Shown here in pieces: positions 27,332 through 36,837 of a DNA stretch of 64,000 nucleotides. A model generated the notes under the pieces. The model saw nothing but the letters and a program-made list of their open reading frames with translations, did not search any database and had not been told where the DNA came from. The position numbers and the translations under genes are program-made. The first letter of the stretch is position 1. Each line of letters begins with the position of its first letter. This DNA is from Methylocella silvestris (lineage in GTDB: Bacteria; Pseudomonadota; Alphaproteobacteria; Rhizobiales; Beijerinckiaceae): the NCBI RefSeq assembly GCF_002891535.1, contig NZ_PDZR01000017.1, positions 31,645 to 95,644 of the forward strand, read 5' to 3'.

Positions 27332-27946
27332 TTGAGTTTGCGTGAAGAATTAAACTTGCTTGCGCCGCGGCTGCGGCGTTTCGCGCGCGCTCTCGTCGCC
27401 GGACACGCGGGCGCGGCGCGCTCTGCCGACGCTCTCGTCGGAGGCGTTTTGCGGCATTTTTTCGACGCCGGCGCACAGCAGGGACGCCGCGATATCGACG
27501 CGCAAGCCTATGCCATGCTCATCGAGGCGAACCGCGATGAGCTTCGCGCCAGGGCGCAGGCCACAGGTTCGTCTATCGGGCAGGCGACAGGAGCCGCGCC
27601 GGGGCCGAACAGCTCCAGCTTCATGCCGCCGCCAGCCGCCGCGCGCACCGGCGCCGTCTTCGCCACGGACCTGCATGCGTCCGAGAAAACTGCAAGCGCG
27701 CATACTTCCACGGACGCGATCGGGCCGGCGCTCGGCGCATTGAAGCTTGAAGAGCGCGAAGCGCTGCTCCTCGTTGCGCTTGAGGGGTTTTCGTATGTCG
27801 AGGCCGCGCGGATTTTGAAAATCTCGCGGCCGCTCCTTATAGCGCGACTGTCGCGCGCGCGTGACAGATTGCCCCGCGATCTCTCGGACGGCTCCCCGGC
27901 GCGGCGGGCAAAGTCGCAGGCGCCCTATTTGCGCCTCGTCAAGTAA
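27332..27946 (+). CDS. ECF-like sigma factor with shortened region 2
   Basis: A 204-residue protein. The C-terminal half (about 130-180) is a clear sigma-70 region 4 helix-turn-helix: LEEREALLLVALEGFSYVEA then ARILKISRPLLIARLSRARD. The N-terminal part, LREELNLLAPRLRRFARALV, resembles the start of ECF region 2, but the usual promoter-melting segment is much reduced, and a Pro/Ala-rich linker separates the two halves. The start is TTG at 27332, preceded by a GGAG site. The next gene, 11 bases away, encodes a membrane anti-sigma factor, supporting a sigma/anti-sigma pair. Confidence 0.75.
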   Translation: MSLREELNLLAPRLRRFARALVAGHAGAARSADALVGGVLRHFFDAGAQQGRRDIDAQAYAMLIEANRDELRARAQATGSSIGQATGAAPGPNSSSFMPPPAAARTGAVFATDLHASEKTASAHTSTDAIGPALGALKLEEREALLLVALEGFSYVEAARILKISRPLLIARLSRARDRLPRDLSDGSPARRAKSQAPYLRLVK

Positions 27947-27957
27947 GCCGGACGCCT

Positions 27958-28881
27958 ATGAACGGCGCTCCCCCCGCAATCGATGACGAAGAGCTGATGG
28001 CCTTTGTCGACGGCGAACTCAGCGCCGAGCAGCGGTGCGCCGTCGAGAGCTATATCGCATCCTCCCCCACCGCCGCGGAGCGGGTGGAAATCTGGCGCCA
28101 GCAGGGAAAAGCTCTGCGCGCCGCCTTTGCGCGGGTCGAAGCCGAGCCGCCTGCGCCGATCCTCGTGCCCTACCGCAAACGCGCGCTGCCGCGCCTGATG
28201 CGCTCTTGCGGCTCCGCGCCGCCGGCGTCGCCGGCCAATGCGGCAAGGAGCGCGCTTGCCGAAGCCCGGCGCGAGCCGATCCAAGGCGAGGCGTTGCCAC
28301 GCCGGGCCGCGCTCAAGACACAGTTCGCCCTTGTCGCGACCTTCGTCGCGGGCGCTGCGGCCGCTCTCGCCCTGGTTCATTTCAGCGATCATCTCGTCGC
28401 CCGGCAGGAGGGCTTGATCGGGCGCGGACTGCCCGCCACAGGGGCCGACGAGCCCATCGCGCAACGCGCGCGCGAAGCGCTGTCGCACTTCAACGGCGGC
28501 AAAACCACCAGCCGCGACGCCGCTGCGGCGGTCACAGGCGGCGGCGCCTTGATCGTGCCAAATCTGTCGGACGCCGGCTATGCGCTTATCGGAGCCCGCG
28601 CGGGGCAAGGCGCAGGCAGAGATCGCGGCGAAGAGCCGTTCTGCCTGTTCTACGCGATGCAGAGCGCGCGGCCGGTGGCGCTCTGCATCGCCGCCAAGGA
28701 CGACGGCGTGGCGAGCGGCGCGGCGGCGCAGATGAGCGTTTCAGGCGAGGCTGGCGCGGCGGTGGTCAGCTGGAGGCAGGCGGGAGCCCGCTACGCTTTG
28801 GCCGGATCCTTGCCCGAAGGCGCGCTGCGCGATCTCGCCGGCCGGGTCAGCAAAGAGGTCGCGGCGTTCGACGCGCGCTGA
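27958..28881 (+). CDS. Membrane-bound anti-sigma factor
   Basis: A 307-residue single-pass membrane protein. The N-terminal cytoplasmic domain contains DDEELMAFVDGELSAEQRCA and AERVEIWRQQGKALRAAF, the pattern of ECF anti-sigma domains (the FecR/RskA/ChrR-like helical bundle). It lacks the His-x3-Cys-x2-Cys zinc motif. A helix at about residues 122-142 (FALVATFVAGAAAALALVHF) crosses the membrane, and the C-terminal 160 residues would be periplasmic (SRDAAAAVTGGGALIVPNLS and later CLFYAMQSARPVALCIAAKD). This resembles other anti-sigma proteins paired with short ECF factors in Hyphomicrobiales. It lies 11 bases after the sigma gene. Confidence 0.82.
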   Translation: MNGAPPAIDDEELMAFVDGELSAEQRCAVESYIASSPTAAERVEIWRQQGKALRAAFARVEAEPPAPILVPYRKRALPRLMRSCGSAPPASPANAARSALAEARREPIQGEALPRRAALKTQFALVATFVAGAAAALALVHFSDHLVARQEGLIGRGLPATGADEPIAQRAREALSHFNGGKTTSRDAAAAVTGGGALIVPNLSDAGYALIGARAGQGAGRDRGEEPFCLFYAMQSARPVALCIAAKDDGVASGAAAQMSVSGEAGAAVVSWRQAGARYALAGSLPEGALRDLAGRVSKEVAAFDAR

Positions 28882-28906
28882 TACGAACAATTTTCGACGC
28901 GTCACG

Positions 28907-28996
28907 TCATCGCGAAAAGTCTCCAACTTTTCGGCATGATCCGCTTGTTCGATGCATCATGTCAGCCCGAAAAGTCGCCAACTTTTCGGCATGATG
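28907..28996. repeat. Two tandem palindromic repeats
   Basis: Two near-identical palindromes lie in tandem. The second is perfect: CATCATG (28955-28961) pairs with CATGATG (28990-28996), and inside it CCGAAAAGT and ACTTTTCGG form a nine-base stem with a five-base loop. The first copy (about 28907-28941) has the same CGAAAAGT/ACTTTTCG stem with loop CTCCA. They sit between the convergent anti-sigma and proline-rich genes, whose last stop codon abuts the second copy. They may act as a bidirectional terminator; they have the look of a dispersed intergenic repeat. Confidence 0.7.
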
Positions 28997-30862
28997 CTAT
29001 TGCCCCTTCCAGGCGGCGATGGCGTCGTCGATCGCGCGGTCGCCGGCGGGACCCTTCTCGAAGGTGAGCTTGGCGATCTTGCCACTGCTCAAAAGAATCG
29101 GCACGTCGATCCATCCGCGCGACTTGATAAGATCAAGATTGCCGGCCTCCGGGCCGCCGCTGGTCAGTCCGACGAGAAATGTATTGTCGGTGATCTGAAC
29201 CGGGACGCCATTCAGTGCGTCTCCGGTCGCTATGTCCTCGCGCCGCATCTGCGGCACGCTGATCTGCTGCACTGGACCGAGCGGACTGTCGGCGCCCTCG
29301 ATAAACTGGATCTTCATCGTGTGCGAGGCCGGCAGGCTGGTGTCGAAATTCTTCTGAAGCGTCATGACGATTTCGAGCTTTTCTTCCGGAATCTCGACCG
29401 TCGCCTGCACCGCCATGCTCAGCGGGTCATTCGGCCCATTGGTGACATTGTCGACCTTCCAGTTGACCGCGCCGAGAAAGGTTCTGACCTTGTTCGGCTC
29501 CTCCGGCGCTTCGACAAGCAGCGCCGCCCGCCGTGCGCTCTGGGTTTCTGGCTCGGTCGCAGTCGGGGCGCTGCGCGCCGCAGACGACGGCGCGGGGGAG
29601 GTCGCCGCGGGCGATCCGGCCGAATCTTGCGGCTCGGCCAGGCCGCCGCCGATGCGGTCGACGATCTTTCCGCTCGACGGCGCCGGCTCGGGGATAACGA
29701 CCGGCGCGGCGGCGCGCTGCCGCAGCTCTTCAGGCCGGTCGCGCAGCTGATAGGCCGCGACCGCGATGAGAAGCACCAGCAGCCCGAGGATAAAACCGAC
29801 AAGCCACAGTCGGCGCGGCGCGGCGTCCTCGCGGCGCGGCTGCGGCGCAAAGGGGCGCTGCGTCTCCGCCCGCGGCCGGACCGAAACCGTCGCCGGATCG
29901 GACCCATCTTCGCCAAGCGCAGAGGCGTCGCCCTCAGGAGCCGGCGGCGCAAAATCAGACCGCGCCCACTCCTCCGCCTGCGCCCCGCCAAGGGGATCGG
30001 GCGCGGGCCCGCCCCACTGCGGCTCGCTCTCCATCTCCCAGCGCCGCGGCTCGGCCTCGCGCGGTTCGAAGACGGGCTCCCGCCACGCTTTGTCGTCATC
30101 GCGCCCTGGCTGGTCCGGAAGAGGATCGGGCGCAGGCGCAGTATTGGACGTCGATTCAGGGAAAAATGCCGGCCCCGGCGCGACGTCGGGCGCCGCCGGG
30201 GCTCGCGGCGGCGTGCGCAGCAAACTTGTCCCCAGCGGACGGCGCGGGGGGAGCCCTGCGCCGGGCGGCGGCGCCTCCTGGGCAGTCTTGTCGCGCCGCG
30301 CTTTGAAGAACATCGGCGGGCGCGTCTGCAGGCTCGCCGGCCGCCCGCCTCTAAAATCGGGCTTCGCCGTATCGTCCCTGATTTTTTGCGCGTCGTCAGC
30401 GCCGTCCCCGGCGAGAGGAGCAAGCGGCGCCTCGGCCGCGCCGACAGGCGGGCGCTCTTGCGGCTCCGCCTGCGGTTGTTCTTGCGGCAAATCGGGCGCG
30501 CTTGGGCCGCCGGCAAAAGGCGGCTCGGGCGCGAATTCATGCGGCGCGGATGGCTCATTGGGGCGCTCGGCGACCATAGGCTCGGCCGGCGCGGCGGGGA
30601 TTTCCGCGCGCTCGGGCTGAGGCTCGCGCTCGGGCGGCGCAGGTTCTGGCGAGGGCGCGAAATCGGCCTCGAGCCGCGCCACGGCGTCTTCAAGCGCGAC
30701 GCTCTCGCGGTCGATTTCTTCAACGGGAATCGGCGGGTCGAGACGGCGCAACTGCCCGAGCAGCGCATTGCGGGCGCGGTCATAGATGGCGCTGCGCGCT
30801 TGCGGGGTCGGATCGGCGAGCCCTGCGACGGCCCTGGCGAGCAGCGGATAGTAATCAGCCAT
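28997..30862 (-). CDS. Proline-rich single-pass membrane protein of unknown function
   Basis: A 621-residue protein. The N-terminus (MADYYPLLARAVAGLADPTP, then ARSAIYDRARNALLGQLR) is a helical domain seen in many uncharacterised Hyphomicrobiales membrane proteins. Residues 70-340 are disordered and Pro/Glu/Ala-rich. A transmembrane helix (RLWLVGFILGLLVLLIAVAA) near residue 355 is followed by another low-complexity stretch and a folded C-terminal domain of about 150 residues, with MAVQATVEIPEEKLEIVMTL and SRGWIDVPILLSSGKIAKLT. The C-terminal domain is probably periplasmic. No enzyme motif was recognised. It is convergent with the anti-sigma gene. Confidence 0.8.
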   Translation of the reverse strand: MADYYPLLARAVAGLADPTPQARSAIYDRARNALLGQLRRLDPPIPVEEIDRESVALEDAVARLEADFAPSPEPAPPEREPQPERAEIPAAPAEPMVAERPNEPSAPHEFAPEPPFAGGPSAPDLPQEQPQAEPQERPPVGAAEAPLAPLAGDGADDAQKIRDDTAKPDFRGGRPASLQTRPPMFFKARRDKTAQEAPPPGAGLPPRRPLGTSLLRTPPRAPAAPDVAPGPAFFPESTSNTAPAPDPLPDQPGRDDDKAWREPVFEPREAEPRRWEMESEPQWGGPAPDPLGGAQAEEWARSDFAPPAPEGDASALGEDGSDPATVSVRPRAETQRPFAPQPRREDAAPRRLWLVGFILGLLVLLIAVAAYQLRDRPEELRQRAAAPVVIPEPAPSSGKIVDRIGGGLAEPQDSAGSPAATSPAPSSAARSAPTATEPETQSARRAALLVEAPEEPNKVRTFLGAVNWKVDNVTNGPNDPLSMAVQATVEIPEEKLEIVMTLQKNFDTSLPASHTMKIQFIEGADSPLGPVQQISVPQMRREDIATGDALNGVPVQITDNTFLVGLTSGGPEAGNLDLIKSRGWIDVPILLSSGKIAKLTFEKGPAGDRAIDDAIAAWKGQ

Positions 30863-31094
30863 GTCTGGTTCAGACCATTCGCGCGTTGATCCGTCAATCG
30901 TTGAGGCCGCTTATATCACGCGGCTCGATCTGTTCCATCGAGTCGATCGAGACAGATCAACCTCTTCGATTTCAAGTGATTAGGTCGTGATAGCGGTCGC
31001 ATCGGCGCTCACGCCCGCCGTCTGCGCGCCAGCATGGCTGGGCATTTTGACGAGAACATGCCCCAAAGCGTTCATCTGCCCGGATTTTCTCGTT

Positions 31095-32390
31095 TCAATC
31101 GCGGAAAGGATTATGCACCAAAATGGTGTCGGCCCGTTCCGGACTGGTCGAGAGAAGCGCGACGGGCGCCTCGATCAGCTCCTCGATTCGCCGCACATAT
31201 TTGATGGCCTGCGCCGGCAGCTCGGCCCAGGAACGGGCGCCGGCTGTCGTGCCGGCCCAGCCTTCCATCGTCTCATAGATCGGCGTCACACGAGCCTGCG
31301 CCGCCTGACTCGCCGGGAAGCGATTGACGCGCGCGCCATCAAGCAAATAGCCGACGCACACTTTGATCTCCTCGAAGCCGTCGAGGATGTCGAGCTTGGT
31401 CAGGGCGATGCCGTCGATGCCGGAGGTTTTCACTGTCTGGCGCACCAGCACCGCGTCAAACCAGCCGCAGCGCCGCCGCCGGCCGGTGTTGGTGCCGAAT
31501 TCATGCCCGCGGTCGCCGAGTCGCTGCCCGGTTTCATCGTGGAGCTCGGTCGGAAACGGGCCGCCGCCGACCCGCGTCGTATAGGCCTTGGCAATGCCAA
31601 GAACATAGCCGATCGCCTTCGGCCCCAGCCCCGAGCCGGTGGCCGCGTTCGCCGCGACGGTGTTCGAAGAGGTGACGAAAGGATAAGTGCCGTGATCGAC
31701 GTCGAGCAGAGCCCCCTGCGCGCCTTCGAACAAAATGCGCTTGCCATCGCGGCGCGCCGTCTCGAGCAGATCCCAGACCGCGTCCATATAGGGCAGCACT
31801 TTCGGCGCGACGTCCTCGAGCTCGGCGCGAATCGCGGCGCGTGTGACAGGCTCGAGCCCGAGCCCGCGCCGCAACGGGTCGTGATGGGCGAGCAGACGGT
31901 CGATCTTTTCATCGAGCGAATCGGGTTCGGCGAGGTCCATCAGCCGGATCGCGCGGCGGCCGACCTTATCCTCATAGGCTGGCCCGATGCCGCGCTTTGT
32001 GGTGCCGATCTTGACGCCGGCGACGGAGGCGGATTCGCGGTGCGCGTCGAGTTCGCGGTGCAGCGCCAGGATGAGCGTGACATTATCGGCGATCTTCAGA
32101 TTGTCCGGCGTCACCTTGACCCCTTGCGCGGAAATCTTGGCGATCTCGTCGACGAGATGATGCGGATCAAGCACCACGCCATTGCCGATCACAGACAGTT
32201 TGCCCGGCCGCACGATGCCAGACGGCAGCAGCGCCAGCTTATAGACCTGATTACCGATGACGAGCGTATGGCCGGCGTTGTGGCCGCCCTGAAAGCGCAC
32301 GACGATGTCGGCCTCGATCGACAGCCAGTCAACGATCTTGCCCTTGCCCTCGTCGCCCCATTGGGCGCCGACCACCACAACATTCGCCAT
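31095..32390 (-). CDS. purA: Adenylosuccinate synthetase
   Basis: A 431-residue enzyme forming adenylosuccinate from IMP and aspartate with GTP, the first step from IMP to AMP. It starts [20 protein letters not shown] with the GDEGKGK phosphate loop; the IMP loop GGHNAGHT, the [14 protein letters not shown] segment and [11 protein letters not shown]-recognition motif follow. It is full length. A 334-base gap separates it from the divergent rpmE. Confidence 0.98.
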   Translation of the reverse strand: MANVVVVGAQWGDEGKGKIVDWLSIEADIVVRFQGGHNAGHTLVIGNQVYKLALLPSGIVRPGKLSVIGNGVVLDPHHLVDEIAKISAQGVKVTPDNLKIADNVTLILALHRELDAHRESASVAGVKIGTTKRGIGPAYEDKVGRRAIRLMDLAEPDSLDEKIDRLLAHHDPLRRGLGLEPVTRAAIRAELEDVAPKVLPYMDAVWDLLETARRDGKRILFEGAQGALLDVDHGTYPFVTSSNTVAANAATGSGLGPKAIGYVLGIAKAYTTRVGGGPFPTELHDETGQRLGDRGHEFGTNTGRRRRCGWFDAVLVRQTVKTSGIDGIALTKLDILDGFEEIKVCVGYLLDGARVNRFPASQAAQARVTPIYETMEGWAGTTAGARSWAELPAQAIKYVRRIEELIEAPVALLSTSPERADTILVHNPFRD

Positions 32391-32724
32391 CTTTATCGCT
32401 TCTTCACGGGGTTGCGCGTCTCGACGTATCGCGCGTCTTCAGGGGCGAGGGCCCGCGCATTCGGCGCGCCTTGCTTGTAAAAAACAATCCCGGCGCACTG
32501 GCCGGGTTCAGATTGCGGTACACAATCGCCGCGCGCGAGTAAAGCCGCGCAGGCGGCGCGCGCGCGTTTGCCGCCCTCTCGCCTTGTCACCGGCGCGCGC
32601 CTTTGCTATAGGCCGCAGCTTCCAGTCACGATCTGCGGCCGAGGCGGCCGTGGCGGCGTTTTGACCGGCTCGCGCCTTCGGGCGATAGCCGACGAAAAGT
32701 TTTCGAGAGTTTGAGGCAGTCCCG
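32391..32724. other. Divergent intergenic region between purA and rpmE
   Basis: 334 bases that must hold promoters for both genes. No gene was recognised. GC-rich complementary stretches near 32625-32665 (CTGCGGCC and GGCCGTGG) could form leader structure in the rpmE transcript, but no known riboswitch or ribosomal-protein leader was recognised. Confidence 0.45.
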
Positions 32725-32955
32725 ATGAAAGCCGATATCCACCCGCAATATCACCTGATCAAGGTCGTGATGACCGACGGGACCGAGTTTCTGACCCGCT
32801 CGACCTATGGGTCGGAAGGCGCGACCTTGAACCTCGACATTGATCCGAAGACGCATCCGGCCTGGACCGGCGGCTCCGCACAGCTGCTCGACCGCGGCGG
32901 TCGTCTGTCGCGCTTCAATTCGCGCTTCAGCGGCCTGAGCTTCGGCAAGAAGTAA
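32725..32955 (+). CDS. rpmE: Ribosomal protein L31
   Basis: A 76-residue 50S subunit protein starting [20 protein letters not shown], with the conserved THPAWTGG and [13 protein letters not shown] segments. It lacks the zinc-binding cysteines of the C+ form, so it belongs to the cysteine-free form common in alphaproteobacteria. It is a single gene with no cofunctional neighbour. Confidence 0.97.
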   Translation: MKADIHPQYHLIKVVMTDGTEFLTRSTYGSEGATLNLDIDPKTHPAWTGGSAQLLDRGGRLSRFNSRFSGLSFGKK

Positions 32956-33094
32956 GCTGACTTGGGGCGGAGCGCGTTTTCAGCCGGACCGCTCCATCAG
33001 CTCCTAAAAGCGCAAGATCCCAAAGGCGCCGGCATCATCGCCCGCCTTTGCCCAACTCCCTTCCTGACATCCTGAAACCCGCCAGGGAAATGCG

Positions 33095-34624
33095 ATGGAG
33101 CCGGGGCCGCGGATGCGTGAGCCAACCGAAAGCGCCGCCGCGCCGCAGCGATCTCTGTACGCTGTGATGCGCCGCCTTGGCCGCGAGCCGGCGCCTCTCG
33201 CCTGGATCACGCGTCAGTCCTGGAGCCCCTGGCTGGTGGTCGGGCTGGTTTGCGTCGGCGCCTTCCTCGGCCAGCTGGACGCCACCATCGTCCAGCTCGC
33301 CTTACCCACTCTTGGCAAGACTTTCGCCGCGCCGCTGCAACAGGTCAGCTGGGTCGCGCTGGCCTATCTCGTCGCCTTCGCGTCATTCTTGCCGATTTTC
33401 GGGCGGCTGTGCGAGATCGTCGGCAGGAAGTCGCTTTATCTCACGGGATACGCCCTGTTCGTCGTCGCGAGCGCATTATGCGGCCTTTCCACTAATCTCA
33501 ACGAACTGATCGTCTTCCGCGTCCTGCAGGGGATCGGCGGCTCGCTGCTGGGCGCCAACAGCATCTCCATTCTCGTGGCCGCAATAGGCCCGAAACAACG
33601 CGGCAAGGCGCTTGGAATCTTCGCGGCGGCGCAGGCGGTCGGCATGAGCGCGGGGCCCGCCGTCGGCGGCCTGATCCTCGCCGCGCTCGACTGGCGATGG
33701 CTGTTCTGGCTCGCTGCGCCGTTCGGAACGGCCGCCATCGTCGTTGGATGGCTGGCGTTGCCGCAAACGGAGACGGCCGAGCGGGACAAGCGGTTCGATT
33801 GGCGCGGCGCCGTCCTGATCGGACCCGCGCTCATCTTCCTCATCGTGGCGCTAAACCATCTCTCGGCCCAGACCTCGCCGCTCACAATGGCTTTCCTTGC
33901 CGGGTCGTCGGCGCTGGGCTGGCTTCTCATCCGGCATGAACGCGCATCGCCCCGCCCGCTGGTTGATCTGCTTTTATTCCGCAGCAGAGCCTTCTGCTGC
34001 GGGGCGATCGCCGTAGCGCTGGCTTACGCCCTGCTCTACAGCATGTTCTTCCTGATGTCGTTTGCGCTGGAACATGGCTATGGCGACAGTCCCGCGGCTG
34101 CGGGACTTCGCCTGGCGATCATACCGGTCGCGCTCGGCGCTACGGCGCCGTTCAGCGGCGCGCTCAGCGACCGGTTTGGCGCGCCGCTGCTCAGCGCCGC
34201 GGGAATGGCCTGCTGTTTTGGCGCTCTGCTGATGCTTGTCTTAGGCGGACAGGAATCGGGCGGCGCGCATTTCGTCGCAGCGGCGGCGTTCGCGCTGTTC
34301 GGCGCCGGACTGGGCGCTTTTATTGCGCCCAACAACCACAGCACAATCGAAGCCGCGCCCGCGCGTCTCTCGGGCGAAGCCGGTTCAATGCTGAATCTCA
34401 TGCGCGTGCTCGGCGCCAGCCTTGGCGTCGCCGCCGCAACAGCCAGCCTCTCCTGGCGTCTCGAGGTCGCAGGGGGCGGCCAGAATTGGCTCGGCGTCAC
34501 AGGCGCCTCGCTGCTCGGCGCCGTCGCGTCCAGTCTGATGATCCCGGCCGGCCTCGCCGCGCTCGCGGCGGCGGCGGCGCTCTGCGCGACCGCGCCTCGG
34601 GCGCCGAAAGCAGACTTGTCCTGA
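33095..34624 (+). CDS. MFS multidrug exporter (DHA2, 14-TM, EmrB-like)
   Basis: A 509-residue inner-membrane drug/H+ antiporter-like protein with about 14 predicted helices. The motif in helix 1 (GAFLGQLDATIVQLALPTLG) is the motif D1 signature of DHA2 exporters, GRLCEIVGRKSLYL corresponds to motif A, and VFRVLQGIGGSLLGAN to motif B. A cytoplasmic N-terminal tail of about 45 residues precedes helix 1. The ATG has an AGGGAA site. There is no adjacent membrane-fusion protein or regulator, so the substrate is open. Confidence 0.9.
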   Translation: MEPGPRMREPTESAAAPQRSLYAVMRRLGREPAPLAWITRQSWSPWLVVGLVCVGAFLGQLDATIVQLALPTLGKTFAAPLQQVSWVALAYLVAFASFLPIFGRLCEIVGRKSLYLTGYALFVVASALCGLSTNLNELIVFRVLQGIGGSLLGANSISILVAAIGPKQRGKALGIFAAAQAVGMSAGPAVGGLILAALDWRWLFWLAAPFGTAAIVVGWLALPQTETAERDKRFDWRGAVLIGPALIFLIVALNHLSAQTSPLTMAFLAGSSALGWLLIRHERASPRPLVDLLLFRSRAFCCGAIAVALAYALLYSMFFLMSFALEHGYGDSPAAAGLRLAIIPVALGATAPFSGALSDRFGAPLLSAAGMACCFGALLMLVLGGQESGGAHFVAAAAFALFGAGLGAFIAPNNHSTIEAAPARLSGEAGSMLNLMRVLGASLGVAAATASLSWRLEVAGGGQNWLGVTGASLLGAVASSLMIPAGLAALAAAAALCATAPRAPKADLS

Positions 34625-34657
34625 GACGGCAAGCAGCGCCAAACCGTCTCGTGCGCG

Positions 34658-35200
34658 TCAGGCCCGCGACCCTTGCGCGAAAGCTGCCCGCAACTGCGCG
34701 ATCTGGCCGGCGACCGGACTTTTCGGGGGCGCCAACCGCGCCGCGCCCGAAGCCGGCTCATAGATCAGGCCGTCGAGATGGCGGATGCGAGCCTGCACCC
34801 TCAACGAGAGTTCGACGAGTTCGCAAAGCCGTCGCGGCAGTTCGGTCAAAAGATCTTCGGACGACACCGCGTCCTGACGGGCGAGGCGGATGCGGCGTTT
34901 TTCGCTCGCGGCTTCGGCGCGGCTGAGTTCGCCTTCATTGACGGCGCGTTGCAGCAGCAGCCAGGAGGCGATCTGCATCAACCGCGTGGTAAGCCGCATG
35001 CTTTCCACCGCATAGGCGAGCGCGGCGGGCCGCGGCAGGGCCTGCGCCTCCTTGCGCCCCTCCCCGTCGAGATAGGCGGCGGCAGCGCCGACAAGATCCA
35101 TGCCTTCCTTGAACAGCGCCACGAACTGTTCGGAGGCGGCCAGCTTTTCGCCGAAGGACACGGCTGCTTCCGTTTTCATGAAAGATGTTTGCGACATCAT
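34658..35200 (-). CDS. rcdA: RcdA-like protein (DUF1465), ClpXP adaptor family
   Basis: A 180-residue cytoplasmic helical protein of the DUF1465 family, represented by Caulobacter RcdA, which helps deliver CtrA and other cell-cycle proteins to ClpXP. The highly conserved block AAAYLDGEGRKEAQALPRPA followed by AYAVESMRLTTRLMQIASWL and LLQRAV is present. The C-terminal tail is variable, as in the family. The frame stays open to 35257. The tandem ATGs at 35200/35197 are the likely start, although no strong ribosome-binding site is seen; an ATG at 35179 is an alternative. It is convergent with the MFS gene. Confidence 0.85.
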   Translation of the reverse strand: MMSQTSFMKTEAAVSFGEKLAASEQFVALFKEGMDLVGAAAAYLDGEGRKEAQALPRPAALAYAVESMRLTTRLMQIASWLLLQRAVNEGELSRAEAASEKRRIRLARQDAVSSEDLLTELPRRLCELVELSLRVQARIRHLDGLIYEPASGAARLAPPKSPVAGQIAQLRAAFAQGSRA

Positions 35201-35468
35201 GCGCCCGCTGTTGAAACTGAAGTAACGACCCGGCTCTCCCGGACGACGGCAAGACAACGGCCGCCCGTGGAGCAGAGGTAGCCAGATTAGCGGAGATTTG
35301 CCCGCGCGGGGACTTAACCTTTCATTAGGCTTAATGACGCCAGCCCGTCCGGCGGCAAAAACCGCCGTCCCAAAGGCGGGAGGAAGGCTTCACGCAGGGT
35401 TCGGGGTTCAGAACTGGCCGGGGCTCAGGACGGCGTCGCGCAAAAAGCCGCGCGCTTTAAGGAAGACA

Positions 35469-36274
35469 ATGATCAAATCCGCCGAAAGACCGCTGGTGTT
35501 CATAGCACCCCCTGTTTTGGAGGCCTCGTCTCCCAGCATTACATGCAATCGGTGCTTGGCCTCGTGCAACTCGCCAGCGCCGCCGGATTCGACGCGACGC
35601 TGGCGCTGCTCGGCCATGATTCCCTCATCACCCGCAGCCGCAACACCCTCGTCAGCCAGTTCCTGATGACGCAAGGGGCGACACATCTCCTGTTCATCGA
35701 CGCCGACATCAGTTTCGAGCCCGAGCAGGTGCTGCATATGCTGAACTTCAATCAGGATTTCGTCGCCGGCGTCTATCCGTTGAAGGTGATCGACTGGAGC
35801 AATCCGGCCATCCTGCGCGCGGCGGCGCGGCGCGAAGGGTTCGAGACGGCGCCGCTGCTTTATGTCGGGGCGGCCTCAACGGGATCCGACCGCGAGCAGC
35901 GCGGGCCCTTTTGCACCGCGATCTATTGCGGCGGCGGCTTCATGCTGATCAAGCGCCAGGTCGTCGAACAGATGATCGCCGCCTATCCCGAGACGCGCTA
36001 TAAGGGGGCGCACGCCTATTCCAACGCCGTCAACAGCGAGGCGAACTACGCTCTTTTTGATTGCCTGATCGATCGCGATACGGGCGCCTATGTCAGCGAG
36101 GATTTCGCCTTCTGCCAGAGGTGGCGCGACATTGGCGGAAAAATCTGGCTCGACACCGAGGGCAAGCTCACGTATGTCGGATCCTATAATTTTCGCGGCG
36201 ACCCGCGACTGCGCTATCAGGGCACCCCGGCTTTGGCGCCCGGGTTTGAACGGGCCGATCCTCTGACAGCATGA
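35469..36274 (+). CDS. Glycosyltransferase-like protein with an apparent N-terminal frameshift
   Basis: The long frame (from ATG 35543, 243 codons) encodes a GT-A-like protein with LLGHDSLITRSRNTLVSQFL, then the metal-binding FIDADISFEPEQVL, FVAGVYP and YVSEDFAFCQRW. It seems to lack its first strand. A better start is ATG 35469, preceded by AAGGA, which gives MIKSAERPLVFIA. The expected continuation TPCFGGLVSQHY is found only in the +2-shifted frame. One base appears to be missing around the C5 run at 35508-35512. The frame of 35543 itself has no ATG, GTG or TTG further upstream. It is therefore either a genuine frameshift, a sequencing error in a homopolymer, or recoding. Confidence 0.75.
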
Positions 36275-36837
36275 GGTCGAAAGCCGAGCCTTTTCAAACC
36301 GCGCCATGACCTGAAAAATTGGAAGCGCGCGGTTATGATTTGAGATCCAGTCCGTCCAAGACCATAGCCTCCCTCCGCGGGGGCCAAAGCCGAACATCCG
36401 TCATCTAAGTCGCTTATTTGGCGGCGGCGTCTTTTGCGCCGTCTGGCGACGCCAAGCGAATTCTTTTGCGCCATTGCTCGATCGCGCCAATAAGCGACCC
36501 CAAGCCGACCGCCAGATGCGCCACGTCCAAGAGAACAATTTTCCGTCTCGGCGGCGAAACTTCGCTGCGCGCCGCGACGTTGTGACGAGCGCCCCCTCCT
36601 TGCGGCGCATGGCAGTTAGCGGGTTAAACAGCGGAATTCGCCGCCGATTGCTCGTCCGGCCTCCGAAGTTTTGAATATGGTCAAGACAGATTTTCCGTTC
36701 TAGAAGTCATGTCGGCTTGACCATGGGCGCTTTGGCTTCTGCTCAGACAGCGGCGCTCGCCTTGTCGGGTCCAACAGCGCAGCGGGTTTAGCGAGGGCAT
36801 ATGGCTCGCGACGCGATTCCGCCAATGGAAAGAAAAA
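36275..36837. other. Intergenic region, no gene recognised
   Basis: 563 bases with only short frames on both strands. One minus-strand reading near 36420-36540 gives a hydrophobic-looking VAHLAVGLGSLIGAIEQW stretch ending in Lys and a stop, but it has no ATG or ribosome-binding site. The AT-richer stretch at 36660-36720 may hold the promoter for the downstream dehydrogenase. Confidence 0.45.

Noticed and set aside
36401..36610. A 69-codon minus-strand frame in the gap before the 3-hydroxyacyl-CoA dehydrogenase gene
   Set aside because: Basic, low-complexity translation without a ribosome-binding site. The alternative frame with a hydrophobic stretch lacks a start codon.
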